DNA of 64,000 bases from the NCBI RefSeq assembly GCF_030816965.1, contig NZ_JAUSYQ010000002.1:682001-746000 (forward strand), in the 5' to 3' direction. Under the pieces are notes generated by a model. It did not search any database, had not been told where the DNA came from, and worked only from the letters and a program-made list of their open reading frames with translations. The position numbers were made by a program, and so were the translations under genes. Position 1 is the stretch's first letter; each line of letters opens with the position of its first letter. This DNA comes from Streptomyces canus (GTDB taxonomy: Bacteria > Actinomycetota > Actinomycetes > Streptomycetales > Streptomycetaceae). Shown piece after piece: positions 24,864 to 34,263 of the stretch.

Positions 24864-25961
24864 ATGGAGCACGCACTCAGCCCTGCGACCCTCTCCGAAC
24901 TGCGCCGCCCGCGCGCCTATCCGGCGGTGTCCGTACTGACGCCGACCCACCGCCGTGAACCCGAGAACGCCCAGGATCCGGTCCGGCTGCGCAATGTGGT
25001 GGCCAAGGCCAAGAAACAGCTGGAGGCCGACCCGGCGGTCCCACGGGAACGGCGCGCCGACGTCATGCGGCAACTCGACCTGGCCCTCGCCGAGATCGAT
25101 CTGGCGCACGCCGAGGACGGTCTGGCGATCTTCGCCGCTCCGGGCGAGCACCAGGTGTGGTCCCTGTCCCGTGCCGTACCGGAGCGCGTGGTGCTCTCGG
25201 ACACCTTCCTGACCCGCAACCTCGTCTCCGCCCAGGCCTCGGAGCGGCCGTTCTGGGTACTGTCGGTCTCGGCCGACCGCGCCACACTGTGGAACGGCGA
25301 CGTCGACCGCGTCACCGAGCACCGCGCCGCCGGCTTTCCACTGACCAGGACCCGCGAGAATTTCGACGCCGAGCGGCTGGAGCGGATCGGTGACATGCCG
25401 AGCACCTTCCGGGACGAGGACACGCGGCACTTCCTGCGGGACGCCGACACTGCGCTGGCCAAGCTCCTGCGCGAGGAGCCGCGGCCGCTGTACGTCACCG
25501 GCGAGACCGCGGCGCTGTCCGCGCTGGACGACGTCGGCAGCGTCACCAAGGACGCGGTGCACGTCCCGCACGGCGGTCTCGCGCACGGCACCCCGGACGC
25601 GGTCTGGCAGGCGGTCCGGCCGCTGGTCGCCGCGGAGGCCCGCAAGAGCACCGACGCGGTGACCCTGGAGCTCGAAGCGGCGCGCGGACGGCGGGCGTTC
25701 GCGGCCGGTGTCGACGAGATCTGGCAGAGCGCCCGGGAGGGCCGACTGCGATTGCTGGCCGTCGAGGAGAACTACCGGGTGACGGTCCGCGACGTGGACG
25801 GCGACCATCTGATCCCGGCCGAGAGCGGCGACCTCGACGCCCGCGAGGACATCGTGGACGAGATCGTCGAACAGTGCCTGGAGACCGGTGCCGACGTCCG
25901 CTTCGTACCGGACGGCACACTGGGCGGCTCCGACGGCATCGCGGGGGTGCTGCGGTACTGA
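24864..25961 (+). CDS. baeRF-type protein (bacterial relative of archaeo-eukaryotic release factor eRF1)
   Basis: A protein of 365 residues. The N-terminal part has YPAVSVLTPTHRREPENAQD, then DPVRLRNVVAKAKKQLE. The middle has DTFLTRNLVSAQASERPFWVL and LSVSADRATLWNG. The C-terminal part has VDEIWQSAREGRLRLLAVEENY and DIVDEIVEQCLETGADVRFV. This is the layout of the baeRF3-like eRF1-related family, proposed to act on stalled ribosomes. No GGQ motif is present, so a canonical release role is unlikely. TATGGT ends six bases before the ATG and there is no ribosome-binding site, which suggests a leaderless message. Confidence 0.75.
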   Translation: MEHALSPATLSELRRPRAYPAVSVLTPTHRREPENAQDPVRLRNVVAKAKKQLEADPAVPRERRADVMRQLDLALAEIDLAHAEDGLAIFAAPGEHQVWSLSRAVPERVVLSDTFLTRNLVSAQASERPFWVLSVSADRATLWNGDVDRVTEHRAAGFPLTRTRENFDAERLERIGDMPSTFRDEDTRHFLRDADTALAKLLREEPRPLYVTGETAALSALDDVGSVTKDAVHVPHGGLAHGTPDAVWQAVRPLVAAEARKSTDAVTLELEAARGRRAFAAGVDEIWQSAREGRLRLLAVEENYRVTVRDVDGDHLIPAESGDLDAREDIVDEIVEQCLETGADVRFVPDGTLGGSDGIAGVLRY

Positions 25962-26020
25962 GGCGGGGACGGCTGGACGGCTCCACGGCCACCGCGGGCG
26001 CCGAGACCGCCGTACGCCCC

Positions 26021-26434
26021 TCAGACACCCCCGAAGAGCGCGCTGAGCCCCTGTTCGACGGCCTCGCCGAGGTTCTCCTGTCCGATGCCGACCACCGCAT
26101 AGGTCCGGAGCAGGAAGCTTCGCAGGGCGGGCGTGTCGAACCGGAGGAGGGCGAGGCCGTACGGCGAGTGGAACTCCACGACCGTCGTGCTCCGTCCGCA
26201 CGGCCAGATGTGCACGTCCCCGCCGCCGGCCGGTCCGAGCAGCCCCTCCTCCAGCAGGGCACGGGCGAAGGCCCAGGTCGCTCCCTGTCCGTCCAGGGAG
26301 ACCTCGGGCGGGAAGTCGACGCAGACGGCCAGCGGGTCGGTGGAGTCGTAGCGCAGGACGGCGGGGACGGGCAGTTCCTGGTTCTCCGCGGTGATCAGCC
26401 GGGCGCGGGCAGGCTGCTCGAAGGTCGTGTCCAT
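26021..26434 (-). CDS. SsgA-like sporulation and cell-division regulator (SALP family)
   Basis: A protein of 137 residues, typical for SsgA-like proteins. PVPAVLRYDSTDPLAVCVDF, the segment WAFARALLEEGLLGPAG, GDVHIWPC and VVEFHSPYGLALLRF are the conserved SALP core. The family, specific to morphologically complex actinomycetes, controls septum placement and peptidoglycan remodelling in aerial hyphae. Which paralogue this is cannot be told by eye; the residues near VEFHSPYG differ from SsgB in ways that suggest an SsgA/SsgE-G type. It stands alone, and convergent to the baeRF gene. Confidence 0.92.
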   Translation of the reverse strand: MDTTFEQPARARLITAENQELPVPAVLRYDSTDPLAVCVDFPPEVSLDGQGATWAFARALLEEGLLGPAGGGDVHIWPCGRSTTVVEFHSPYGLALLRFDTPALRSFLLRTYAVVGIGQENLGEAVEQGLSALFGGV

Positions 26435-26917
26435 GCGGTCTCCACTGCGGTCGTGAGGTCGGCCGGTTGTGCCTGTGTGTACTTACGACCTCGCAGGTGC
26501 CGTTTGCATTACGCCTGAGCAGGGGTGAATTGACGTGACCTGCGTCACATGACAAGACTCCCCGACTTCACCAGGCGTTCACCAAGCGGCCCCCACCCCC
26601 GTCAGCACCCACCCCCTGGTACGGCCCGAGCCCCGTATGTCAGACTCCTTAGAACACAGGACCGTCGAACACACAAATGAACATCGGATCGGCCACCCAC
26701 CGACCCGCCAAGTCGCGTACATCGCCTACGACTTGAGACACCAAAGGGCGTAGACGACGCGCCCCGCCCGACCGCCTTGTGAAGACTGTGGCATATGCCA
26801 GAAGCACCACCGTATCGTGTGCTGCCAAATCCCTTACAGCGCGTCGCGCCCTGTGCAACAGTCGTAACGGTCCCTCCGTCCCGCCTAGGTCGAACCGTCC
26901 CCGCATCGGAGTGCGTC
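26435..26917. promoter_or_regulatory. Long divergent regulatory region with a perfect palindrome
   Basis: This 483-base gap separates the SsgA-like gene from the divergent PAS-SpoIIE phosphatase gene and is less GC-rich than its flanks. TGGCATATGCCA at 26789-26800 is a perfect 12-base palindrome. TGTGTGTACTTACGACC near 26471-26487 and GTGAATTGACGTGACC near 26525 may be promoter parts of the SsgA-like gene. No small gene is convincing; an ATG inside the palindrome opens a weak upstream extension of the phosphatase frame. Confidence 0.45.
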
Positions 26918-28348
26918 ATGCCGTCCCACCTCTCCGCGGACCACCCCGCCGCCCAGCCGCCAGGACGCGGCTCGGTCGACGCGCTGATATCGCAGACGCG
27001 GCGGCTCAAGGGCGACGTGGACGCCGTACGACGGGACGCGCCCAGTGATGGTTCGGACCCCCAGGAGCGCTGGCAGCGCGCGCTGTACGACCTCGCCCTT
27101 CACCAACTCAGCGACCTGGACGAGCACTTGGCGCAGCTGCGGGACGGCCCGCCGCCCGTGCCGTCGCTGCCCGCGGCACAGTCCGCCGCGCGAACCGCGC
27201 CGCCCGCTCCCCGGCGCGGCTCGCTGCTCAGCCGGGTCGGCAGCGCGGAGTGGAACCTCCTTACGGACGAGGCGAGTTGGTCAGGGGAGCTGTACGAGAT
27301 ACTCGGCCGCGACCGCACCGCTCCCCCGCTCACCCTCGACGAGCTCCCTTCCCTGGTGCTCGACGAGGACCGGCCGACGCTGACGGGCATGGTCACGGAC
27401 TGTCTGGTCGACGCCAAGCGCATAGACGGCGAGTTCCGGGTCGTGCGCCCGGACGGCGAGGTGCGCACCGTCCACATGATGGGCGAGCCCGTGCTCGACG
27501 CCGACGGCAGCACCGCCTCGATGTGGGCCGTGCTGCGGGACGTCAGCGAACTGCGGCGCAGTGAACGGGCGGTGAGCGAGACCCGTGACTCGTTACAACG
27601 CCAGAGGCAGCGCGCGCACAGCGAGCACCGGCTCGCGGTCGAGCTGCAGGAAGCCGTGCTGCCGCCGTGGCGTGGCTCCCTGCGGCTCCCGCACCAGGGC
27701 ACCGAGACCCTGGACCTGGCCGCCCGCTATCTGCCGTCGTCGGCCAGCGCCCTGATCGGGGGCGACTGGTACGACGCACTCGAACTGGCCGACGGCGAGA
27801 CCCTGCTCAGCGTCGGCGACCTCACCGGGCACGGAGTCGCCGTCGCCTCCGGCATGGCGACTCTCCTCGGCGCCGTGCGCGGCATGGCGATGGCGGGCAC
27901 CCAGCCCGGCCAACTCATGTCCCTGCTCAACCAGTTGCTCGATGCCACCGTGCAGCCGGCCCTCGGCAGCGCGGTCTGTTGCCGCTACCGTCCCGCGACC
28001 CGCACCCTGGTCTGGGCGCAGGCCGGGCACCCCGCCCCGCTGCTGTTCCGGAGCGGGACGGGGCGCAGGCTGAACTCACCCGACGGCGTGCTCCTCGGCG
28101 CGACCTCCGGAGCCGTCTACGCGCAGGCCGAGGAGGCCCTCGAACCGGGCGACCTGCTCCTGCTGCACACGGACGGACTGGTGCCCGGGCGCAGCAGTAC
28201 GGCTACCGTGAACCGGCTCCTCGACCTGGCCCCCCGTTTCGACGGGGCGCGCACCGCGCAGGACTGTGTGCGCATGGTCATGGAGGAGTTCGGCGAGACC
28301 GAACGCGAGGACGACGCCTGCGTGCTCATCGCCAAGGTGACTTCATGA
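26918..28348 (+). CDS. PP2C/SpoIIE-type protein phosphatase with PAS domain
   Basis: A protein of 476 residues. A short helical N-terminus is followed by a PAS-like domain (about 95-205: SAEWNLLTDEASWSGELYEI, then EFRVVRPDGEVRTVHMMGEP) and a linker coiled coil. The SpoIIE/PP2C phosphatase domain (about 225-476) has IGGDWYDALEL, LSVGDLTGHGVAVASGMATL, LVWAQAGHPAPLLF and TEREDDACVLIAKV. The metal-binding aspartates (GGDWYD, VGDLTGHG, EDDACV) are all present. It probably dephosphorylates an anti-anti-sigma factor in an unidentified stress or development pathway. The start at 26918 has GGAG seven bases upstream; the frame extends to 26795 but less plausibly. Confidence 0.9.
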   Translation: MPSHLSADHPAAQPPGRGSVDALISQTRRLKGDVDAVRRDAPSDGSDPQERWQRALYDLALHQLSDLDEHLAQLRDGPPPVPSLPAAQSAARTAPPAPRRGSLLSRVGSAEWNLLTDEASWSGELYEILGRDRTAPPLTLDELPSLVLDEDRPTLTGMVTDCLVDAKRIDGEFRVVRPDGEVRTVHMMGEPVLDADGSTASMWAVLRDVSELRRSERAVSETRDSLQRQRQRAHSEHRLAVELQEAVLPPWRGSLRLPHQGTETLDLAARYLPSSASALIGGDWYDALELADGETLLSVGDLTGHGVAVASGMATLLGAVRGMAMAGTQPGQLMSLLNQLLDATVQPALGSAVCCRYRPATRTLVWAQAGHPAPLLFRSGTGRRLNSPDGVLLGATSGAVYAQAEEALEPGDLLLLHTDGLVPGRSSTATVNRLLDLAPRFDGARTAQDCVRMVMEEFGETEREDDACVLIAKVTS

Positions 28349-28394
28349 CGACAGACAGAAGGGTGACGACAGTACGGTCCCGCTGGGCCGGTGC

Positions 28395-29888
28395 TCACGC
28401 CCGCGCGCTGTTGCCACCCCTTCCCTTCGGCTTCGGCAGCGCCAGCCTGATCTCCTCGCGCAGCTCGTTGATCCTCGGGTAGCTGGAGTACTCGGCGGTG
28501 AGCCGGTACATCTGACGGAGCCGGTCCCAGGTGCGGTGGGAGGAGTTGGAGCCCATCGACACCAGCGCCAGCCGCGCATAGCGGTCCGCCTGTTCGGGGT
28601 CGTCGGCGATGAAGCAGGCCGAGGCCATCGACAGGAAGTCGAAGATCTTCGACCGCTGCCGTCCGTCGACCCGCAGGGCGAGGGCCTTCTCCGCGTAGTG
28701 CTGGGCGTGCACGGCCGCACCGGGCTCGTGCTCCGCCAGCGTGCGGTAGGCCAGGGCCTGCATGCCGTACAGATCCTCCTCCTTGAAGGTCTGCATCCAG
28801 CTCGGCGGTGGCACGTCGCTCTTGTCGGAGACGAAGAGGTCCTCCGCCTGTCCGAGGGTGCGGCGCATGGCCTGGCCCTTGCCCATGGAGGCCTGTGCCC
28901 AGGCCTCGATGGTGTAGAGCATCGCCTTGGTGCGGGGCAGCACCTCTTCGCCGGAGCCCGACCGGGCGAGCTTCATCAGGTCGAGCGCGTCGTCGGGCCG
29001 GCCCAGGTGCACCATCTGGCGGGCCGCCCGGGAGAGCGCCTCGCCGGCGCGGGGCCGGTCACCGCCCTCTCTCGCGGCATGGGCGGCAATGACGAAGTAC
29101 TTCTGAGCCGTCGGTTCGAGGCCGACGTCGTGCGACATCCAGCCCGCGAGGACGGCCAGGTTGGCGGCGACGCCCCACAGGCGCCGCTGGAGATGGTCGG
29201 GGTGCCGGTAGGCGAGCATGCCGCCCACCTCGTTGAGCTGGCCCACGACCGCCTTGCGTTGCAGCCCGCCGCCGCGGGCCGCGTCCCAGGCCCGGAACAC
29301 CTCGACCGAGCGCTCCAGTTCCTCGATCTCCTGCGACCCGATGGGGGCGGCCTCGTAACGGTCGAACCCAGCGGGGTCGGCGTGCAGGGGGTCGTCGAAC
29401 TGGGGGGCATCGGCGGTGAGGGCCGGATCGGTGTGCAGCCAGTCGTGCATGGCACTGCTGAGTACGGATCCCGCGGTGAGCGCGGCACCCGCGCCCACCA
29501 AGCCGCGTCGGTTGAGCATGAGGTCCATTCCCGTGAATTCGGTGAGGACCGCGGCGGTTCGGTCGGGCGCCCACGGCATGCCGTCGGGATGTTCCACGCT
29601 CCCGTCGCCCTGCCGTTTCCCCGTACGCCCGTGCCGGACCAGACCGAGGTCTTCAATGGTCACGACACGGCCGAGACGCTCGGTGAACAGAGCCGCCAGC
29701 ACCCGCGGCACCGGATCGCGCGGGATCTCTCCCATGTCGATCCACCGCCGCACCCGCGAGGTGTCGGTCGAGAGCTGGGGATGGCCCATGGCCGCCGCCT
29801 GCCGGTTGACCAGCCTCGCGAGTTCACCCTTGGACCAGCCGGCGAGGCCGAACAGGTCCGAAAGTCGGGTGTTGGGTTGTCCGCTCAC
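28395..29888 (-). CDS. NsdA/NsdB-like TPR regulatory protein
   Basis: A protein of 497 residues with a GTG start preceded by GGGGG. The N-terminal helix-turn-helix-like domain reads LSDLFGLAGWSKGELARLVN, then STDTSRVRRWIDMGEIPRDP. A hydrophobic stretch (RRGLVGAGAALTAGSVLSSA) sits near residue 130. The C-terminal two thirds are helical repeats (VGLEPTAQKYFVIAAHAARE, GEALSRAARQMVHLGRPDDALD, DDPEQADRYARLALV). The pattern matches the Streptomyces NsdA/NsdB family, negative regulators of sporulation and antibiotic production. Which member this is cannot be determined here. It is divergent from a phosphotransferase gene. Confidence 0.82.
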   Translation of the reverse strand: MSGQPNTRLSDLFGLAGWSKGELARLVNRQAAAMGHPQLSTDTSRVRRWIDMGEIPRDPVPRVLAALFTERLGRVVTIEDLGLVRHGRTGKRQGDGSVEHPDGMPWAPDRTAAVLTEFTGMDLMLNRRGLVGAGAALTAGSVLSSAMHDWLHTDPALTADAPQFDDPLHADPAGFDRYEAAPIGSQEIEELERSVEVFRAWDAARGGGLQRKAVVGQLNEVGGMLAYRHPDHLQRRLWGVAANLAVLAGWMSHDVGLEPTAQKYFVIAAHAAREGGDRPRAGEALSRAARQMVHLGRPDDALDLMKLARSGSGEEVLPRTKAMLYTIEAWAQASMGKGQAMRRTLGQAEDLFVSDKSDVPPPSWMQTFKEEDLYGMQALAYRTLAEHEPGAAVHAQHYAEKALALRVDGRQRSKIFDFLSMASACFIADDPEQADRYARLALVSMGSNSSHRTWDRLRQMYRLTAEYSSYPRINELREEIRLALPKPKGRGGNSARA

Positions 29889-30131
29889 GTCAAGCCCCCA
29901 GGTTCTCGGCTGAGTTGACAGTAGCCCCGTGTCAGTTGCTCCGGGACTATTCGCCAGGGTTCGCCAGGGTGCGCCAGATGGTGTGCCAGTGCGCCTCTGC
30001 GGTGAGGTAGGAACGCGCCACCCCGACCCGGACCTCACAGGGACATTCCCCAGGGTGCACCCGGTGGTCCGGGTCGGGCAGCGCACTGCTTCTCCAGGCA
30101 CAGCAGGCACACGAAGGGATCTGTCTCGCCC

Positions 30132-31271
30132 ATGTACGCAGCATCGTCCTCCGTGTCCGCCCCGCCCCGGTCGCCGCATCTCCGACCTGCGGGCGGTGGC
30201 CCCTACCTCGACCCCGCGCGGCCGACGGCCCCCGTACCGGGTACGGGCAGGACGCGGCGCGTTCCGGGGCTCGGCACCCAACCGCTCAGCGGGAGACTCG
30301 ACTTGTCCGGCCCTCAGGGCGCCCAGCTGCGCACGGCGCTCGCGTCGGTGCACCGGATCTGCCCGGAGTTCGCCCCGGTGCAGGTGCTGCGCCGCAGCGG
30401 ACGCTCCGTGCTCCTGGTCGGTACGACGGGACGCAGCACGGCTGTCGCCAAGTGCTTACTCGACCACTCCCCCGTATGGGCCGAGCGGATCCGGCACGAA
30501 ATAGCCGCATACCGTTCGTTCGTCCGACACCGGCCCCCGGTGCGCGTCCCGCGGCTGATCGCGGCGGACCCGGACAACTGCACCCTGGTCATCGAGCGGA
30601 TGCCCGGCCGGGCGGCGGCTCTGCACCGGCATCCGGCGGAGGCTCCGCCGCGCGCGGACATCAGGGCGGCGCTCGGCGCGGTGTGCCGGCTCAACGCCTG
30701 GCGTCCGCCCGCGGGCACCTTCGACGCCCCGCTCGACTACGCGGCCCGTATCTCCCGCTACCACGAGCTGGGGCTGCTGACCGACCGGGACATGGGGGAC
30801 CTGCAGAAGCTGCTGCACGGCATCGCCCACTCGGCGGGCCGACAGGGCATGGGCCAGTTCTGCCACGGCGACGCACTGCTCTCGAACATCCTGCTCTCAC
30901 CGGCCGGTCCAGTGCTGGTGGACTGGGAGCACGCGGGCTGGTATCTGCCGGGCTACGACCTGGCGACGCTGTGGTCGGTCCTCGGCGACGCCCCGGTGGC
31001 CCGCCGTCAGATCAGCCAGATCGCCCAGTCGGCGGGCCCCGCCTCGCGGGACGCCTTCCTGGTGAACCTGATGCTCGTACTGACCCGTGAGATCCGTACC
31101 TACGAGACGGCCGTGCAGCGTTCGATGCACGACTCGACCCCGGCGGCACCGGGCCTGGCCCACCCGGGCGCTGCGCCGTCCGGTGAGGAACAGCGCCTGC
31201 TGCTGAGGCGGCTGCACGACGACTGCCAGCTGGCCCGTCGGGCCGTGCGCGCGGCGGTCGGCACTCGCTGA
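30132..31271 (+). CDS. Aminoglycoside phosphotransferase-fold protein
   Basis: A protein of 379 residues. A Pro/Arg-rich N-terminus of about 55 residues precedes the kinase-like fold with [19 protein letters not shown] (Lys), [14 protein letters not shown] (hinge), [20 protein letters not shown] (catalytic loop with HGD) and [20 protein letters not shown] (metal Asp). It lacks recognisable resistance-enzyme features. It probably phosphorylates a small molecule or is a pseudokinase-like regulator. It is divergent from the NsdA-like gene across 243 bases, and a strong hairpin follows its stop. Confidence 0.85.
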   Translation: MYAASSSVSAPPRSPHLRPAGGGPYLDPARPTAPVPGTGRTRRVPGLGTQPLSGRLDLSGPQGAQLRTALASVHRICPEFAPVQVLRRSGRSVLLVGTTGRSTAVAKCLLDHSPVWAERIRHEIAAYRSFVRHRPPVRVPRLIAADPDNCTLVIERMPGRAAALHRHPAEAPPRADIRAALGAVCRLNAWRPPAGTFDAPLDYAARISRYHELGLLTDRDMGDLQKLLHGIAHSAGRQGMGQFCHGDALLSNILLSPAGPVLVDWEHAGWYLPGYDLATLWSVLGDAPVARRQISQIAQSAGPASRDAFLVNLMLVLTREIRTYETAVQRSMHDSTPAAPGLAHPGAAPSGEEQRLLLRRLHDDCQLARRAVRAAVGTR

Positions 31272-31276
31272 CGGGG

Positions 31277-31328
31277 ACGACGGTCCGCGGTGCGCCCCGA
31301 AGACCGGGGGCGCGCCGCGGACCGTCGT
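31277..31328 (+). terminator. Long hairpin terminator
   Basis: ACGACGGTCCGCGG pairs perfectly with CCGCGGACCGTCGT over 14 bases. Inside it GCGCCCC pairs with GGGGCGC around GAAGACC, so the whole segment forms one stem of over 20 pairs with small bulges. It begins six bases after the phosphotransferase stop. Confidence 0.8.
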
Positions 31329-31452
31329 ATGTGCGGCTCCACGCCAGGGGACATTGGTATACGCCACTGACGCCCCGCAGGCCTGGAAGCATCCGCCACG
31401 AAACTCCCGGCACCCCTCATTGACATGGGAAATCGTCTGCTCCTGGGCATGA

Positions 31453-31481
31453 TTGACGGATCGTCGGCAAGCCGGTACCAC
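31453..31481 (+). promoter_or_regulatory. Putative promoter of the amidase gene
   Basis: TTGACG (31453-31458) is followed after 17 bases by TACCAC (31476-31481), which puts transcription start near 31488 and gives a 50-base leader before the TTG start. A second TTGACA lies at about 31419-31424 without an equally good partner. Confidence 0.45.
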
Positions 31482-31537
31482 TGACGCACGCCCGGCCCCG
31501 CACGGCTCATCGCGCCCGACCGTCCCAGGAGGCTGCA

Positions 31538-33496
31538 TTGCGAGGATCCACGACCGACCCCAACAGAGCCACCCGGAGGGTGGTCGGCACGCTGGCCGGC
31601 ACCGCCCTGCTGCTGCCCCTGCTCGGCGCGGCCCCGTCGCAGGCCGAAGACTCCTCGGCCGGCCTCCAGCAGGCCTTCGCCTCGGCGGCCGCCGAGTACC
31701 ACGTCCCGCAGAGTGTCCTCCTCGGCGTCTCCTATCTCCAGTCCCGCTGGGACGGTCACGCCGGAGCGCCGAGTGTGACCGGTGGCTACGGCCCGATGCA
31801 CCTGACCGACGCCCGCACCGCACTCGCCTCGGAACCGCACCACAGCGAGGGCACGGAGGACGCCCGCGGCAACAGCGCCAGCCCGGCGCTGCTCCCGGCG
31901 ACGAAGGTGCCGACGCCCACCGAGCTCCCGGCCCGTCTGGAGACCTTGCCGAAGGCGGCCAAGCTGAGCGGCCTGAGCGCCGGGGACCTGCGCACCGATC
32001 CCGCGGCGAACATCGCCGGCGGTGCCGCGTTGCTGGCCACCGCCCAGAAGGACCTGGGCGAGCCGCTGAGCCAGGACCCGGCGGACTGGTACGGCGCCGT
32101 GGCCCGCTTCTCCGGCGCGGACGACAGCGCGACGGCGGCGGCGTACGCGAACGACGTCTTCGACGTGCTGCGCACCGGCGAGGAGCGCACCACGGACGCC
32201 GGTCAGCGGATCGCCCTGACCGCTCAGCCGACGCTCGCCCCCGACACCGCGCAGCTCACCCGGACGGGCCTGCGCACGCTGGGCAGCGGCAACACCGAGT
32301 GCCCGAGGACCGTGTCCTGCGAGTGGATCCCGGCACCTCACGAGGAGTTCGGGGACAACGACTACGGCAACCACGACCTGGGTGACCGTCCGGCCTCGCA
32401 GAGCATCAAGTACATCGTCATCCATGACACGGAGGGCACCTGGGAGGGGGTCCTCAACCTGGTGCAGGACCCGACCTATGTGTCGTGGAACTACACCCTG
32501 CGCTCGACCGACGGTCACATCGCCCAGCACGTGAAGGCGAAGGACGTGGCCTGGCACGCGGGCAACTGGTACATCAACGCCAAGTCGATCGGTCTGGAGC
32601 ACGAGGGCTTCCTGGCGAATCCGGACGCCTGGTACACGGAGGCGATGTACCGGTCCTCGGCGCGGCTGGTGAAGTACCTCTCCGCGAAGTACGGCATCCC
32701 GCTGGACCGGCAGCACATCCTCGGCCATGACAACGTGCCGGGCCCGACGACCTCGACCGTCTCGGGCATGCACACCGACCCCGGCCCGTACTGGGACTGG
32801 CGGCACTACTTCGAGCTGCTGGGCCACCCGTTCAAGGCGACCTCCACCAAGCGGGGCGGCCTGGTGACGATCCGGCCCGACTACGCGACCAACCAGCCGC
32901 AGTACACGGGCTGCGTCGCCAAGGGCGAGCCCTGCGCGTCGCACGGTTCGAGCGCGGTACGGCTCTACTCGGCCCCCGACGAGAAATCCGCTCTCGTCAC
33001 GGACATCGGTATGGCCGGCAGGGCCCCGACGATCGACGTGAACGACCTCTCGTCACGGGTCTCCACAGGCCAGCAGTACGCGGTCGCGGACCGGGACGGC
33101 GACTGGACGGCGATCTGGTACCTCGGCCAGAAGGCCTGGTTCAAGAACCCCAGGAGCAACCCGACCGCGGTGAGTGCCTCCGGTCTCGTCGTCACCCCCA
33201 AGGAGGGCCTCGACAGCGTCCCGGTGTACGGCCGCGCCTACCCCGAGGCCTCCGCCTATCCGACGGGGGTCCCCGCCCAGGCGGTGTCGCCGCTGCCGTA
33301 CAAGGTGCTCAAGGGCCAGACGTACGTGATCGGTGACAAGGTGCCCGGCGAGTACTACTACGCGGTCACCTTCACGACGGACTCGCACAGGGTTGTGGTC
33401 GGCCAGGACCTGTACTACGAGATCCAGTACGGCCACCGGGTGGAGTTCGTGCGAGCGGCGGACGTCGATGTGAAGCCCTCGGTCCAGCGCCGGTAG
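31538..33496 (+). CDS. Secreted N-acetylmuramoyl-L-alanine amidase (PGRP/Amidase_2) with C-terminal SH3-like region
   Basis: A protein of 652 residues starting at TTG with AGGAGG six bases upstream. The signal peptide is about 1-36 (RRVVGTLAGTALLLPLLGAA, then PSQAE). A lysozyme-like N-terminal region has YHVPQSVLLGVSYLQSRWDG and GGYGPMHLTD. The amidase domain (about 285-440) holds YIVIHDTEGTWEG, VKAKDVAWHAGNWYINAKS, GLEHEG and HILGHDNVPGP, then MHTDPGPYWDW. The His, His and Asp/His zinc ligands are all visible. The C-terminal part (about 480-652) has beta-rich SH3-like sequence (AVRLYSAPDEKS, WTAIWYLGQKAWF). It would cut the amide bond between muramic acid and the stem peptide outside the cell. 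Confidence 0.93.
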   Translation: MRGSTTDPNRATRRVVGTLAGTALLLPLLGAAPSQAEDSSAGLQQAFASAAAEYHVPQSVLLGVSYLQSRWDGHAGAPSVTGGYGPMHLTDARTALASEPHHSEGTEDARGNSASPALLPATKVPTPTELPARLETLPKAAKLSGLSAGDLRTDPAANIAGGAALLATAQKDLGEPLSQDPADWYGAVARFSGADDSATAAAYANDVFDVLRTGEERTTDAGQRIALTAQPTLAPDTAQLTRTGLRTLGSGNTECPRTVSCEWIPAPHEEFGDNDYGNHDLGDRPASQSIKYIVIHDTEGTWEGVLNLVQDPTYVSWNYTLRSTDGHIAQHVKAKDVAWHAGNWYINAKSIGLEHEGFLANPDAWYTEAMYRSSARLVKYLSAKYGIPLDRQHILGHDNVPGPTTSTVSGMHTDPGPYWDWRHYFELLGHPFKATSTKRGGLVTIRPDYATNQPQYTGCVAKGEPCASHGSSAVRLYSAPDEKSALVTDIGMAGRAPTIDVNDLSSRVSTGQQYAVADRDGDWTAIWYLGQKAWFKNPRSNPTAVSASGLVVTPKEGLDSVPVYGRAYPEASAYPTGVPAQAVSPLPYKVLKGQTYVIGDKVPGEYYYAVTFTTDSHRVVVGQDLYYEIQYGHRVEFVRAADVDVKPSVQRR

Positions 33497-33512
33497 GCAA
33501 CGTCCGGCGGAT

Positions 33513-33542
33513 GGCGGCTCCACTCGTCTGGGTGTGGCCGCC
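33513..33542 (+). terminator. Hairpin terminator after the amidase gene
   Basis: GGCGGCTCCAC and GTGTGGCCGCC form an 11-position stem with one mismatch and one G-U pair around an eight-base loop, 17 bases after the amidase stop. Confidence 0.5.
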
Positions 33543-33689
33543 ACCGGCCGTTCACCGGGTGTCCGGGATGCCCTGTAGGGGGTGGCCAGGCGCAGCAGCA
33601 TACGGCGGTGGCTCGGGAAGGCCACGGGTCGGGGGAACCTGGCTTCCGGAGCCTACGGCGTTGTGTCGGCCAGGGGCGTGGCCAAACGT

Positions 33690-34187
33690 TCAGTCCTGCT
33701 GGAAGAGCTCCGCCGGCAAGGGCTTGAGGAGGGCGTACAGGTCGTCCGTGATCGGTCGGTCCCAGGCGGCGATGGTCACCAGGACGTTGTCGCTGCGGTC
33801 GAACTGGACGCAGGAGATCCGGCTCTCGGAGAGCTTGAGGCGGCGCACGATCAGGAGGTTGTCGCCCTGCATCACCGGCATCTCCTCGGTGTCGGTGACG
33901 GTCACCTCCTCGTCGTTCTCCAGCGCGATCAGCAGCTGCGCCACCTCGAAGGGGACCTGGCCGTCGGGGACCTCGCGGGCCGGGGAGCCCTCGGGGAGGT
34001 TGCCGATGATCATCGCGGGGCCGCGGCCGCCGAACAGGTCGTAGCGCAGGAAGACGCCCTGGCAGGTGCCGTCGGGGGCGGGCAGGAGCCCCGCGCCGAG
34101 GTTGCCGGGCCAGTCGCCCGGGTCCATGGCCAGGACATCGAAGTCTGGACCGGCGGGGGTGGCACTACGGCGGCGGAGAAACGACAT
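33690..34187 (-). CDS. Conserved hypothetical protein (165 aa)
   Basis: A protein of 165 residues starting MSFLRRRSATPAGPDFDVLA. It contains MDPGDWPGNLGAGLLPAPDG, FLRYDLFGGRGPAMIIGNLP and SRISCVQFDRSDNVLVTIAA, all with normal codon bias. I do not recognise a family. It has no signal peptide or membrane helix and is rather acidic in the middle (ENDEEVTVTDTEE). TACCAT ends six bases before the ATG and no ribosome-binding site is present, so the message may be leaderless. It stands alone between two convergent or unrelated genes. Confidence 0.72.
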   Translation of the reverse strand: MSFLRRRSATPAGPDFDVLAMDPGDWPGNLGAGLLPAPDGTCQGVFLRYDLFGGRGPAMIIGNLPEGSPAREVPDGQVPFEVAQLLIALENDEEVTVTDTEEMPVMQGDNLLIVRRLKLSESRISCVQFDRSDNVLVTIAAWDRPITDDLYALLKPLPAELFQQD

Positions 34188-34263
34188 GCGCCAATGGTAA
34201 GGGGCAGTCACGCACTCGTGCGGGTCCAGGTGTGGGGGCCGGCCGCGCGATTCCCCCGCGCCC

